The position numbers were made by a program, and so were the translations under genes. Below, in pieces: positions 25,930 through 36,135 of a DNA stretch of 64,000 nt. The notes under the pieces were generated by a model. It made no database searches and was not told the DNA's origin. It worked only from the letters and a program-made list of their open reading frames with translations. Position 1 is the stretch's first letter. Every line of letters begins with the position of its first letter. The DNA lies in NCBI GenBank assembly GCA_028285495.1, contig JANQPB010000010.1, forward strand, positions 56,304-120,303, in the 5' to 3' direction. The DNA is from Acidimicrobiales bacterium (GTDB taxonomy: Bacteria > Actinomycetota > Acidimicrobiia > Acidimicrobiales > SZUA-35).

Positions 25930-26996
25930 TGAACGACCCGGCTCCTTCGCTGGCGCCCGACCAGACCCCGGGGCTGGTCTGCGCCCACCACCACCTGTAC
26001 TCGGCGCTGGCCCGGGGCATGCCGGCCCCGCCCCGCACCCCGACCGAGTTCCTCGAGATCCTCGAGCTGGTCTGGTGGCGGCTCGACTGCGCCCTCGACG
26101 ACGACCTGATCGAGTGGTCGGCCAAGCTCGGCGCCCTGGAGGCGCTGGCCCGGGGCTGCACCTCGATCGTCGACCACCACGAGTCGCCGAACGCCATCGA
26201 CGGGTCGCTGTCGATCATCGCCGAGGCGTGCGCCGAGGTCGGCGTCCGGGTCAACTGCGCCTACGGCGTGACCGACCGCCACGGACCCGATGGCGCAGCC
26301 GCCGGGCTGGCTGAGAACGACCGGTTCCTGCGGGAGGGCGGGTCCGGCATGGTCGGCATCCACGCCGCGTTCACCTGCACCGACGACACGATCGCCGCCG
26401 CGGCCGAGCTGGCCAGCAACCACGGCGTCGGGGTCCACGTGCACGTCGCCGAGGGCCCGGCCGACACCTGGGACCGGCTCCGGGGTCACACCGCGGAGGA
26501 CTGGTGGCTGGTCCACGGCGTCCACCTGCCCGACGACCACGGGCTCACCGGCACCGTGGTCCACAATCCCCGGTCGAACATGAACAACGCCGTCGGCTAC
26601 GCCAGACCGACCCGCTTCGTCGAGGCCGGCCTGCCGGTCGCGCTCGGCACCGACGGGATCGGTGCGGACATGCTCGACGAGTTCCGGGTGGCCTTCGTCC
26701 GGGCCCGGGAGCACGACGTCACCGCCACCCCCGACCTGGCCTGGGGCTGGCTGGAGACGGGCCGCGCGCTGTTCCCCGACTCGGCCGGCGACGTCGTCAC
26801 CTGGGACTATCCGGTGATGGACCCGTGGCGGCTGGCCTACTCCCCCGGCGTGTCGCCGCTCCGGGTCGAGGTCGACGGGCCGAGCGGCCGGGAGACCCTG
26901 TGGGCCGATGGGGCCCCGACCCGGGTCGACGGCGACGAGATCCGAGCAAAGGCGGCCGAGGCCGCGACCCGACTGTTCGACCGACTGGAAGCCTGA
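25929..26996 (+). CDS. ssnA: SsnA-like aminohydrolase
   Basis: The 355-residue metal-dependent hydrolase of the ATZ/TRZ group is clearly SsnA-like: [58 protein letters not shown] and [15 protein letters not shown] all mirror E. coli SsnA. His20 and His22 provide the HxH metal site. Compared with SsnA (about 440 aa) it lacks most of the N-terminal strands that precede the barrel and part of the C-terminal composite domain; the start is fixed by overlap with the xdhD stop (TGATG). It probably hydrolyses a purine-derived ring or amidine in the pathway. Activity despite the missing N-terminal strands is an open point. Confidence 0.85.
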   Translation: MNDPAPSLAPDQTPGLVCAHHHLYSALARGMPAPPRTPTEFLEILELVWWRLDCALDDDLIEWSAKLGALEALARGCTSIVDHHESPNAIDGSLSIIAEACAEVGVRVNCAYGVTDRHGPDGAAAGLAENDRFLREGGSGMVGIHAAFTCTDDTIAAAAELASNHGVGVHVHVAEGPADTWDRLRGHTAEDWWLVHGVHLPDDHGLTGTVVHNPRSNMNNAVGYARPTRFVEAGLPVALGTDGIGADMLDEFRVAFVRAREHDVTATPDLAWGWLETGRALFPDSAGDVVTWDYPVMDPWRLAYSPGVSPLRVEVDGPSGRETLWADGAPTRVDGDEIRAKAAEAATRLFDRLEA

Positions 26997-27007
26997 GGAC
27001 CGACGCC

Positions 27008-28564
<1,557 letters not shown>

Positions 28565-28598
28565 CCGGCCGGCGAACCCGACGGACCCGACGCCTCCC

Positions 28599-29705
28599 AT
28601 GCATCCCTTCATCGAGTACCGGGACCGGCTCGACGCCTACCGCCCCGTCGCCGACGGTCGCCTGGGCGACGACCGGTTCGTCGAGCTGGTGGCCCGCCTG
28701 GACGCCGAGGTGGCGTCGGTCGACGGCGACGGGTTCGCCGTGACCCCACTGCGGGCCGCCCCCGAGCTGGCGGCGGCCGCCCGGTTCGACGGCGAGCTGT
28801 TCGTCAAGGACGAGACCGGCAACGTGGCCGGCTCCCACAAGGCCCGCCACCTGTTCGGCACGGCGCTTGGGCTCTTGGTCGACGAGGAGCTGGGCGCAGC
28901 CAGGGCCTCCCGGTTGGCCATCGCCAGCTGCGGCAACGCCGCCCTGGCCGCCGGCGTGGTCGCCGCCGCGCTGGAGCGGACCCTCGAGGTGTTCGTGCCG
29001 ACCTGGGCCGACGAGTGGATCGTGCACCGGCTGACCGAGCTCGGGGCCACGGTGACCCGCTGCCCTCGCATCGAGGGCGAGGCCGGCGACCCGGCCTACC
29101 TGCGGTTCCGGGAGGCGGTGGAGGGTGGCGCCCGCCCGTTCTCCGTCCAGGGCACCGACACGCCATCCGCGTTCGACGGCGGCCGGACCCTCGGCTGGGA
29201 GCTGGGCGACCAGCTGCCCGGCGGCGTCGGGCCAGGCGATCACCTCTATCTCCAGGTCGGGGGCGGAGCGATGGCCACCGCCGCCTCGCTCGGCGCCCCC
29301 GAGGCCCGCCTGTTCCCGGTCCAGGCCGAGGGTTGCGCCCCGCTGCGCCGGGCCTGGGACCGGCTGGTGGCCGACGGGTTCGACCTCGACCGGGCGGCCG
29401 CCGAACCCGATCGCTACATGTGGGCCTGGGAGGCCGAGCCCCAATCGGCCGCCACCGGCATCCTCGACGACATCACCTATGACTGGCTGCCCCTCCTGCG
29501 CCGGACGCACGAGACCGGCGGCCAGCCGCTCGTGGTGGCCGAGCCGACCATCGTCCTGGCGAACGAGCTGGCCGTGGCCACGACCGCCATCCCGGTCTCC
29601 CACACCGGCTCGGCCGGACTGGCCGGGCTGCTGGCCCAGGTCGAGACCGGCGAGGCACCGACCGGCGGCCGGGCCATCGTCGCCTTCACCGGCGTCGCCC
29701 GCTGA
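28599..29705 (+). CDS. Threonine synthase/dehydratase-like PLP enzyme
   Basis: The 368-residue fold-type II PLP enzyme has the catalytic lysine in VKDETGNVAGSHKARH, the SCGNAALAAG loop and a glycine-rich LQVGGGAMAT phosphate site, and ends with SHTGSAGLAGLL. It resembles threonine synthase, but the domain needed for phosphohomoserine is not obvious, so a dehydratase or ammonia-lyase role is equally possible. It is the last gene of the purine operon, 34 nt after the previous PLP enzyme. Two different PLP enzymes in one purine operon suggest that an amino acid such as a diaminopropionate or serine derivative is formed and deaminated at the end of the pathway; this is inference. Confidence 0.75.
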   Translation: MHPFIEYRDRLDAYRPVADGRLGDDRFVELVARLDAEVASVDGDGFAVTPLRAAPELAAAARFDGELFVKDETGNVAGSHKARHLFGTALGLLVDEELGAARASRLAIASCGNAALAAGVVAAALERTLEVFVPTWADEWIVHRLTELGATVTRCPRIEGEAGDPAYLRFREAVEGGARPFSVQGTDTPSAFDGGRTLGWELGDQLPGGVGPGDHLYLQVGGGAMATAASLGAPEARLFPVQAEGCAPLRRAWDRLVADGFDLDRAAAEPDRYMWAWEAEPQSAATGILDDITYDWLPLLRRTHETGGQPLVVAEPTIVLANELAVATTAIPVSHTGSAGLAGLLAQVETGEAPTGGRAIVAFTGVAR

Positions 29706-29773
29706 GCGCACCGGCGGAGCGACCGCCGCTGCGCCTACCGGTCCGATCGTGTGCGGTGGTACCTTCGCCGGCC

Positions 29774-30562
29774 ATGACCTTCCTCGAACGCCCCGGTGAG
29801 CCCGCGATCCACTACGTCGATCACGGCGGCGACGGGCCACCGGCTGTCCTCGTCCACGGCATCACCGAGTCGGGCGCCAGCTGGGACCCGATCGTCGAGC
29901 GGCTCGCCGGGAGCAACCGGGTGGTCACCCTGGACCTCCGGGGTCACGGCCGGTCCGGCACCGCCGACCGCTACGACCTGGAGGTGATGGCCGGCGACGT
30001 GGTCGCCGTGCTCCAGGCGCTCGACCTGCTCGGCGCCGCCAACTTGGTCGGCCACTCACTCGGCGGGGCGGTCGTCAGCGCCGTCGGGGCGGCGGCGCCC
30101 GTCGCCTCGGTGGTGAACGTCGACCAGAGCCTGCAGCTCGGCGGCTTCAAGGCCCAGCTCGCCGAGATCGAGGGCCCGTTGAAGGACTCGGCGTCGTTCC
30201 CGGCCGTGATGGAGCAGATGTTCGAGCAGCTGGCCGGCCCGCTGCTGAGCGCGGACGAGCGGAGCCGGATCGGCGCCGTCCGGCGGGCCGACCAGGACGT
30301 CGTGCTCGGCATCTGGGCCCTGCTGTTCGACATGTCGGCCGACGAGGTCGACCAGGTCGTTGCCCAGGCCCTCGGCGGCTACGGCGGGCGGGACGTGCCC
30401 TACCTGACCGTGTTCGGCGTCGATCCCGGGCCGGGCTACACCGAGTGGCTCGCCGGCTCGATCGCCGGGGCGGAGGTCGAGGTGTGGGCTGACCACGGAC
30501 ACTACCCCCACCTCGTCGATCCCGACCGGTTCGTCCAGGTGGTGCGCGCCTTCTGGGGCTGA
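29774..30562 (+). CDS. Alpha/beta hydrolase
   Basis: The 262-residue alpha/beta-hydrolase fold protein has the oxyanion region LVHGITESGASWDP, the nucleophile elbow GHSLGG (Ser in LVGHSLGGAVVSA) and the C-terminal histidine motif WADHGHYPHLVDPDRF. Substrate is unknown; esterases, lactonases and C-C hydrolases share this outline. TACCTT lies 8 nt before the ATG, so it likely has its own leaderless promoter and is not simply the end of the purine operon, though read-through is possible. Confidence 0.82.
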   Translation: MTFLERPGEPAIHYVDHGGDGPPAVLVHGITESGASWDPIVERLAGSNRVVTLDLRGHGRSGTADRYDLEVMAGDVVAVLQALDLLGAANLVGHSLGGAVVSAVGAAAPVASVVNVDQSLQLGGFKAQLAEIEGPLKDSASFPAVMEQMFEQLAGPLLSADERSRIGAVRRADQDVVLGIWALLFDMSADEVDQVVAQALGGYGGRDVPYLTVFGVDPGPGYTEWLAGSIAGAEVEVWADHGHYPHLVDPDRFVQVVRAFWG

Positions 30563-30591
30563 CCGTCACAACGCGGACCTAGGCTCGGCCA

Positions 30592-31281
30592 ATGCCCTGG
30601 GTCGACGTGAACGAGCCGTATGCCCGGCCGCCGAGGCTGCACCGGGTCGAGCCGGCGGGCGACTGGTCCGGCACGCTCGACGTCGACCGGGGTTGGGCGG
30701 AGCTGATCGACGTCGCCGCCGGACCCGAGCCGGCGCCCGATCTCGCCGGCTGCACCGAGCTGACGGTGACCGAGTCGGTGGTGACGGGCCTGGTCGGCGC
30801 CGAGCCCGGGCTCACGATCGAGGCCAGGCGGAGCCACCTGGTGCACGCCGACCTGAGCCAGGCCTCGATGCGGTCGCTGATCGGTTGCCGCCTGGAGGGT
30901 TGCAAGCTGACCGGCGCCGACCTGTCCGGCGCCCGGCTGACCGACGTGGAGCTCGTCCGCTGCTCGCTGCGCTACGCCAACCTGCGGATGACGAGGCTGG
31001 AGCGGGTCCGCTTCGTCGACTGCACCCTCGACGAGGCCGACGCCTACGAGGCCGAGGCCACCGACGTCGAGTTCGTCGACACCGCGCTGAGCGAGGTCAA
31101 CGTCGATCGGCTGCGGGCCGAGCGGGTCGACCTCCGTGGGGCCACGTCGCTGGCCCTCACCGGGATCGGCTCGCTGGCCGGCTGCCTGATCGACGAGACC
31201 CAGCTGATGGCCCTCGCCTACCCGCTCGCCTTCGCCGCCGGGCTCGGGATCGAGCGTGACCCGATCGACGAGCCCGGCTGA
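30592..31281 (+). CDS. Pentapeptide-repeat-like protein
   Basis: The 229-residue protein contains an A(D/N)LxX-type solenoid at about residues 80-190: HADLSQASMRS, GADLSGARLTDVEL, YANLRMTRLERVRF and DRLRAERVDLRGATSL. Such right-handed beta-helices can bind DNA gyrase or act as scaffolds. The N-terminal ~75 residues are not repetitive. A TAGGCT hexamer 6 nt before the ATG indicates a leaderless transcript. Function is unknown; gyrase protection is only one possibility. Confidence 0.75.
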   Translation: MPWVDVNEPYARPPRLHRVEPAGDWSGTLDVDRGWAELIDVAAGPEPAPDLAGCTELTVTESVVTGLVGAEPGLTIEARRSHLVHADLSQASMRSLIGCRLEGCKLTGADLSGARLTDVELVRCSLRYANLRMTRLERVRFVDCTLDEADAYEAEATDVEFVDTALSEVNVDRLRAERVDLRGATSLALTGIGSLAGCLIDETQLMALAYPLAFAAGLGIERDPIDEPG

Positions 31282-31339
31282 CGAGCGCCTGGTTCCCGGC
31301 GGCGACGACCTCGAGCCATGCGGCGAGATCGATCTCCAG

Positions 31340-31405
31340 GGCTCCCCGGTGGAGCCAGAGAGTTCGCCCTTCGGCGAACTCGTAGAGAACCTGCTCCGCA
31401 GGTTC
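31340..31405. terminator. Array of three hairpins between convergent genes
   Basis: Three perfect stem-loops in a row: GGCTCC/GGAGCC (31340-31356), GAGTTCGCC/GGCGAACTC (31360-31381) and GAACCTG/CAGGTTC (31387-31405). They lie in the short gap between the convergent pentapeptide gene and the PP2C gene. The symmetry suits bidirectional termination, although no U-tract follows. Confidence 0.6.
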
Positions 31406-31408
31406 GAC

Positions 31409-32137
31409 TCAGCCGACGTCGGCCACGACCACGGTCACGTTGTCGCCCCCGCCGTTGGCCTTGGCCTGGGCCACCAGCCGATCGGCGACGTCGCCCGGCC
31501 GACCGTCGGAGCCGAGGGCGGCGGCGATCTCGCCGCTCGGGACCTCGTTGAACAGTCCGTCGCTGCACAGCAGCAGCCGGTCACCGGCCTGGGGTCTGAC
31601 GTGGTTCACGCTCGGCGCCACCGATGCGCCGACGCCGAGCGCCAGCGTCAGCACGTGCCGCTCCGGGTGCTCGGCCGCCTCGGCCTCGCTGATCTCGCCG
31701 GCCCTGACCAGGTCGGCGACCCGGCTGTGGTCGGAGCTGAGCCGGGTCAGCACGCCGTCCCGGAACAGGTAGACCCGGGAGTCGCCGACGTTGACCACGA
31801 CCAGGCGGTCCTCGTCGCCCGAGCCGACCCTGGCCACGGCGGCCAACGTCGTGCCCCACGGGCGGTCGTCCGGACCGGACTCGGCCGCCGCAGCCTCGTC
31901 GACGGCGGTGTTGGCCCTGGCGACGGCCTCGACCAGGCCGAGGGCGGTCGGTTGCTCGGCGAACGCCTCCTGCAGGGTCTCGATGGCGAGCCGGCTGGCC
32001 CGCTCGCCGTTGCCGAGGCCGCCCATCCCGTCGGCGACGGCGAACAGGTCGCCGCCGGCCAGGTAGTGGTCCTCGTTTGATGGGCGCACGTTGCCGGTGT
32101 CGGTGACGCCGGCGGTCTCGATGGTGAAGGTGGACAT
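31409..32137 (-). CDS. PP2C family serine/threonine protein phosphatase
   Basis: A compact 242-residue PPM phosphatase covering the full catalytic fold: TGNVRPSNEDHY, FAVADGMGGLGNGE (metal-binding Asp and Gly), VVNVGDSRVYLFRDG, LLLCSDGLFNEV and GGGDNVTVVVADV. No sensor or membrane segment is present, so it probably acts in the cytoplasm on Ser/Thr kinase targets. The ATG follows an excellent AGGAGG ribosome-binding site. However, an in-frame upstream ATG at 32242, also with a GAGG motif, would add a basic 35-residue N-terminus; see findings. Convergent with the pentapeptide gene. Confidence 0.88.
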   Translation of the reverse strand: MSTFTIETAGVTDTGNVRPSNEDHYLAGGDLFAVADGMGGLGNGERASRLAIETLQEAFAEQPTALGLVEAVARANTAVDEAAAAESGPDDRPWGTTLAAVARVGSGDEDRLVVVNVGDSRVYLFRDGVLTRLSSDHSRVADLVRAGEISEAEAAEHPERHVLTLALGVGASVAPSVNHVRPQAGDRLLLCSDGLFNEVPSGEIAAALGSDGRPGDVADRLVAQAKANGGGDNVTVVVADVG

Positions 32138-32242
32138 GGTTGCCTCCTGTCGTTGGAGGTGCCGGAGCGCGGCGGTGTAGGACTCACCGGTCTTGGCCGC
32201 CCGGGCTCGTACCCGTCGCTTGCGCCGTCGGTTCGCCGTCAT

Positions 32243-32646
32243 CGTCTGCCTCGGTCCTCCGTGCCGGCTGGCGGCCCCCCAGCGACACCCCGGGCCGGCG
32301 GGATGACCGTCGATGCGTGCACGCGAGGACGGGTATCCCCTTTGCCTCCGGTCAGCGGTTCGTCTGAACCGAATCCGGCCCGGCTGGGGCGGGCCGATGG
32401 AGGTGAGGCGGGCGCAACGCCTGTCCAACGACCCTAACGAGGCGTCGAGGTCGGATCAAGGCACCACGGAGCCGACCGGATCGGTCGCTCCCACCGGCTG
32501 GCCCGTATCAGGACCGTCGGCTGGCCGTCTCACCGATGGCGGCGACCACGAACCACCACCGGTCGCGGCGGGAATCGGCGGCTGCGGCGGCCACCGGTTC
32601 CCGCCGTCCAGGTCGTGGTGGCCGGCGCCGGTGCGACCGGCCGACG
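32243..32646. other. 404-nt gap between PP2C and pyrE
   Basis: No convincing gene. It contains the promoter region of the phosphatase and whatever terminates pyrE transcription (same strand). Plus-strand reading frames here have no recognisable motifs and are treated as GC-driven noise. No strong palindrome or repeat was found by eye. Confidence 0.5.
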
Positions 32647-33324
32647 TCAGGCCAGGCCGGGGGTGGCTTCGGCCGCGCCGTAGCGGTCGAGGTAGGCGGC
32701 GAGGGCGGACCGGGTCGACTCGTCGAGGTCCATCAGGGCGAGGATCTCGTGCACGGTGACGATGGCAAACGTCGGCATGGCGAACTCGTCGGCCAGCGCC
32801 TGCAGGGCCGAGCGGTCGTCGAGCCCACGCTCACAGCGATCGACGGACACGACCAGCCCGGCCAGCTCGATGTCGGCCTGGGCCCGGAGGACCGGGACGA
32901 TGTCTCGGATGGCGGTGCCGGCGGTGGTGATGTCCTCGACGAGCAGGACACGGTCACCGTCGGCCAGCTCGTGGCCGACGAGCACTCCGCCCTCGCCGTG
33001 GTCCTTGGCCTCCTTGCGATTGAAGCAGTAGGCCTTGTCGTGACCGAGCTCGGACAGGGCGATGGCGGTGGTGACCGCGAGCGGGATGCCCTTGTAGGCC
33101 GGTCCGACCAGGACGTCGAACGCCTCTGGCCCCAGCCGCTCGAGTATGGCCCCGGCATAGAGCCGGCCGAGCCGGCGGATCTGGTCACCGGTGCGGTAGA
33201 GCCCGGTGTTGACGAAGTACGGGCTGGCCCGCCCGCTCTTGGTCACGAACTGCCCGAACCGGAGCACCCCGGCCTCGGTCATCAACTCGATGAGCTCACG
33301 CTGGTGGTTCACGTCCTCGGCCAT
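32647..33324 (-). CDS. pyrE: Orotate phosphoribosyltransferase
   Basis: The 225-residue type-I phosphoribosyltransferase converts orotate and PRPP to OMP in pyrimidine synthesis. Diagnostic parts: FVTKSGRASPYFVNTGLY at the N-terminus, FDVLVGPAYKGIPLA, AYCFNRKEAKDHGEGG and the PRPP loop VLLVEDITTAGTAI. A longer start 26 codons upstream (MAVPGPRAAV) is possible, but the extra residues look like noise and no clear ribosome-binding site favours it. It stands alone between the maltodextrin operon and the PP2C gene. Confidence 0.92.
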   Translation of the reverse strand: MAEDVNHQRELIELMTEAGVLRFGQFVTKSGRASPYFVNTGLYRTGDQIRRLGRLYAGAILERLGPEAFDVLVGPAYKGIPLAVTTAIALSELGHDKAYCFNRKEAKDHGEGGVLVGHELADGDRVLLVEDITTAGTAIRDIVPVLRAQADIELAGLVVSVDRCERGLDDRSALQALADEFAMPTFAIVTVHEILALMDLDESTRSALAAYLDRYGAAEATPGLA

Positions 33325-33409
33325 CGACTGGCCACTGTAGAAGCTCGGACCGTCGCCGTGGGTCGACCGGGGCACCGCCGCTCGGGGGCCCGGGACCGCC
33401 ATGTCCGGC

Positions 33410-35269
33410 TCAGCCGAGCTCCCAGATCGACAGCGACGGCCCGTCACCTGGCAGGGTGAACGCCCCCGCCCGCGGACGGAGGTCGTCGGCGTCGACGACG
33501 GCGGCCAGGGTCTCGGCTCCGAGCAACCGGGCCGGTATCGCCAGCGGCTCGGTCGTCGCCCGCGACGCCCGGACGAGCAGCCGCTGCGACGGGGTCTCGC
33601 GCAGGAACACGACCGCGTCCGGGGCGGTGTCGACCCAGCGGAACCCGCCCCGGCGGAGCGCCTCGTGCTTGTTTCGCACGGCGACCAGTCGGCGGTAGTG
33701 GGCGAGGAAGCGGTGGTCCCAGGCGGCGGTGTCCCACGGCATCGGGCGCCGGGCCTGCTCCGAGCTGTCGCCGGTCAGGCCGACCTCGTCGCCGTAGAAG
33801 AACGTCGGTGCACCGGGGAGGCAGAGCAGCAGGCCGAAGCCGACGAGGGCCCGCTCGTCGTCGGTGCACATCGTGCGCCAGCGGGCGGTGTCGTGGGAGC
33901 CGAGCAGGCTCATCGATCCGAGCGTGACCTGCCACGGCATGGCCGCTCGGATGGCGTCCATCGACCGGGCCATCTGGACACCGTCGCGCCCCGCCTGACC
34001 GGGGCCGGCCATGAAGGCGCTGAGCGAGGTGAACTCGCCGAGCCACGAGACGATCGGCCGGGTGATACCGGCGTAGTTCATGACCCCGTGCCAGCCGTCG
34101 CCCGGGGCGTCGAGGCTGGCGTCGAAGAAGTGCTCGCCCACCAGCCAACGGTCGCCGCCGAGCCCGTCGACGGTGGCCCTGGCCGCCCTCGCCACCTGCT
34201 GGTTGAGGTCGAGCGGACCGAGGCGGCCGGTCATGTTGGCCACGTCGATCCGCCAGCCGGCCATGTCGAACGGCGGCTGCAGGTAACGGCCGAGCGTCGA
34301 GTCGGGACCGGCGTAGTAGCGTCTGGCCAGCTCGGTGCTGCGGTGGTCGAGCTTGGGCAGGCTGGCGATGCCGAGCCAGCTCTCGTAGCGAACCGGATGA
34401 TCGGTGAAGTGGTAGAAGCCGGCCTCGACCGAGCCGGCGTCGGCCTTGGCGGCTGCGAACCACTCGTGACCGTCGCCGGTGTGGTTGAGGGTCAGGTCGG
34501 TCATCACCCGGATGCCCCGCCGGCCGGCGGCCTCGCTGAGGGCGGCCAGGGCCCGGTCGCCGCCGAGGACGGGATCGACGGTGTCGAAGGTCGAGGCGTC
34601 GTAGCGATGGTTGGAGCGGGCGGGGAAGACCGGCGTCAGGTAGATCCCGCCGACCCCGAGGTCGACGAGGTGGTCGAGCCGGCCGATCACACCATCGAGG
34701 TCGCCGCCGTACAGCTGGGTCATCGCCGCCGGCCCCGACGCAACCGGGTCGTCCCACTCGGCCCACCGGGCCCAGGAGGTGTCGGTCGGGGTCAACGGAT
34801 CGGCCGGGCGATTGGTGCCGGAGGTGGCGAAGCGGTCGGGGAAGATCTGGTACCAGACGACGTCGGGGACCCAGTCGGGGGCGCCACCGGCGGTGATCAG
34901 CCGGAAGTCCTCGCGGTCGCCCGGGTCGTAGTCGATCAGCCCGATGCCGGTCAGCCAACGGGGCCCGTCCGCCGTGTCGAGGTGGAAGCGGTAGTTGTGG
35001 ACCGGCTGGGTGATGTCGAACTCGAACCGGAGCCGGTCACCGGCTCCGCCGCCGGCGGCACGGTCGAGCTCACCGTCGACCCAGAACTGCTCCCCGTCCC
35101 GCACCCCCCGGAGCCAGCCCCCGTCGACCGCCAGGCCGCCGGCGTCGACGTCGGGCAGCTCGACGTCGACGGTCACCCGGTCGCCGAGCGACGGGCGGGG
35201 ATGCGACGTGAGCCGATCGGAGGGATCGTGGTGGGGCTTGGTCAGACCGTGCTCGCCCGGCACGGTCAT
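33410..35269 (-). CDS. GH13 alpha-glucosidase/neopullulanase-like enzyme
   Basis: The 619-residue glycoside hydrolase has an N-terminal CBM34-like beta domain (about 1-125) followed by a GH13 barrel. The conserved regions are DLTLNHTGD, GWRIDVAN with nucleophile Asp342, WLVGEHFF with acid/base Glu379 and LLGSHDTARW with Asp460. No signal peptide is seen, so it acts in the cytoplasm on imported maltodextrins or cyclodextrins. It is the last gene of a binding protein-permease-permease-hydrolase operon. The ATG overlaps the malG stop (ATGA). Exact preference (maltogenic amylase, neopullulanase, alpha-glucosidase) cannot be separated here. Confidence 0.88.
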   Translation of the reverse strand: MTVPGEHGLTKPHHDPSDRLTSHPRPSLGDRVTVDVELPDVDAGGLAVDGGWLRGVRDGEQFWVDGELDRAAGGGAGDRLRFEFDITQPVHNYRFHLDTADGPRWLTGIGLIDYDPGDREDFRLITAGGAPDWVPDVVWYQIFPDRFATSGTNRPADPLTPTDTSWARWAEWDDPVASGPAAMTQLYGGDLDGVIGRLDHLVDLGVGGIYLTPVFPARSNHRYDASTFDTVDPVLGGDRALAALSEAAGRRGIRVMTDLTLNHTGDGHEWFAAAKADAGSVEAGFYHFTDHPVRYESWLGIASLPKLDHRSTELARRYYAGPDSTLGRYLQPPFDMAGWRIDVANMTGRLGPLDLNQQVARAARATVDGLGGDRWLVGEHFFDASLDAPGDGWHGVMNYAGITRPIVSWLGEFTSLSAFMAGPGQAGRDGVQMARSMDAIRAAMPWQVTLGSMSLLGSHDTARWRTMCTDDERALVGFGLLLCLPGAPTFFYGDEVGLTGDSSEQARRPMPWDTAAWDHRFLAHYRRLVAVRNKHEALRRGGFRWVDTAPDAVVFLRETPSQRLLVRASRATTEPLAIPARLLGAETLAAVVDADDLRPRAGAFTLPGDGPSLSIWELG

Positions 35270-36135
35270 CCCTTGACCGCGCCGGCGGTGAGGCCGGACA
35301 CGATGTACTTCTGGAGGAACAGGAACAGCACGACCACCGGGATGCCCGACATCACCGAACCGGCGGCGAACTGACCCCACTCCCCGCCCTGACCGTCGAT
35401 GAACCGGAACATGCCGACGGCAAGCGTGAACTGCTCGGACTCGCCCTGGCCGAGCACCGCCGAGGCGACCAGGAATTCGTTGAGGGTGAACACGAACGTG
35501 ATCAGGGCGACGACGGCGAGGATCGGGGCGGCGAGCGGCAGGATGACCCGGAAGAAGATCTGGGCGTGGGAGGCGCCGTCGATCAACGCCGACTCGTCGA
35601 GGTCGCGGGGGATCGTGTCGAAGTAGCCCTTGATCAGCCACGTGTTCACGCCGAGCGCCCCACCGAGATAGATGATCAGCAGCATCACCCGGGAGCCGAG
35701 GCCGAGGCTGGGGAACACCCCGCCGATGTCGCTGACGAAGACGAACATGGCCACGAACAGCAGCGTGGTCGGGAACATCTGGATCAGCAGGATGCTGAGC
35801 AGGCCGGTCCGCCGACCGGTGAACCGCATGCGGGAGAAGGCGTAGGAGGCGAACGCCGCCAGGGCGGTGTTGAGGATCGCAGCCCCGCCGGCCACGAAGA
35901 TCGTGTTGCCGAGCCACGACAGGAACGGGGCCTCGGTGCCGTCGAGCAGCTCCCGGTAGTTGATCAGCGAGAACTCGCTCGGGACGAGCCCGGACCCGGA
36001 CAGCGTGCCGGCGGCGTTGACGCTCGACGACACGATGAACAGCACCGGGAAGAGGGCGAAGACCAGGGCCGAGATGCCGACGAGGTGCCGCCATCCGACC
36101 TCGGCGAACCAGCGGCGCAGTGACGTCGAGCCCAT
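35266..36135 (-). CDS. malG: Maltodextrin-type ABC transporter permease MalG
   Basis: The 289-residue permease has six helices and the EAA loop DESALIDGASHAQIFFRVILP, ending in the QKYIVSGLTAGAVKG tail that is typical of MalG. It pairs with MalF in the inner membrane. Its start overlaps the malF stop (TGATG), and its stop overlaps the GH13 start. The substrate is inferred from the operon as maltose or maltodextrins. Confidence 0.9.
   Translation of the reverse strand: MGSTSLRRWFAEVGWRHLVGISALVFALFPVLFIVSSSVNAAGTLSGSGLVPSEFSLINYRELLDGTEAPFLSWLGNTIFVAGGAAILNTALAAFASYAFSRMRFTGRRTGLLSILLIQMFPTTLLFVAMFVFVSDIGGVFPSLGLGSRVMLLIIYLGGALGVNTWLIKGYFDTIPRDLDESALIDGASHAQIFFRVILPLAAPILAVVALITFVFTLNEFLVASAVLGQGESEQFTLAVGMFRFIDGQGGEWGQFAAGSVMSGIPVVVLFLFLQKYIVSGLTAGAVKG

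Noticed and set aside
28599..29705. Assignment of this PLP enzyme as YgeX (diaminopropionate ammonia-lyase)
   Set aside because: The lysine motif GSHKARH and the overall sequence fit threonine synthase-like proteins better; YgeX has a different NAFK-type motif.
31282..32080. A plus-strand frame over the PP2C gene continuing the pentapeptide gene region
   Set aside because: It is antisense to clear PP2C motifs and has no repeats or domain features of its own.
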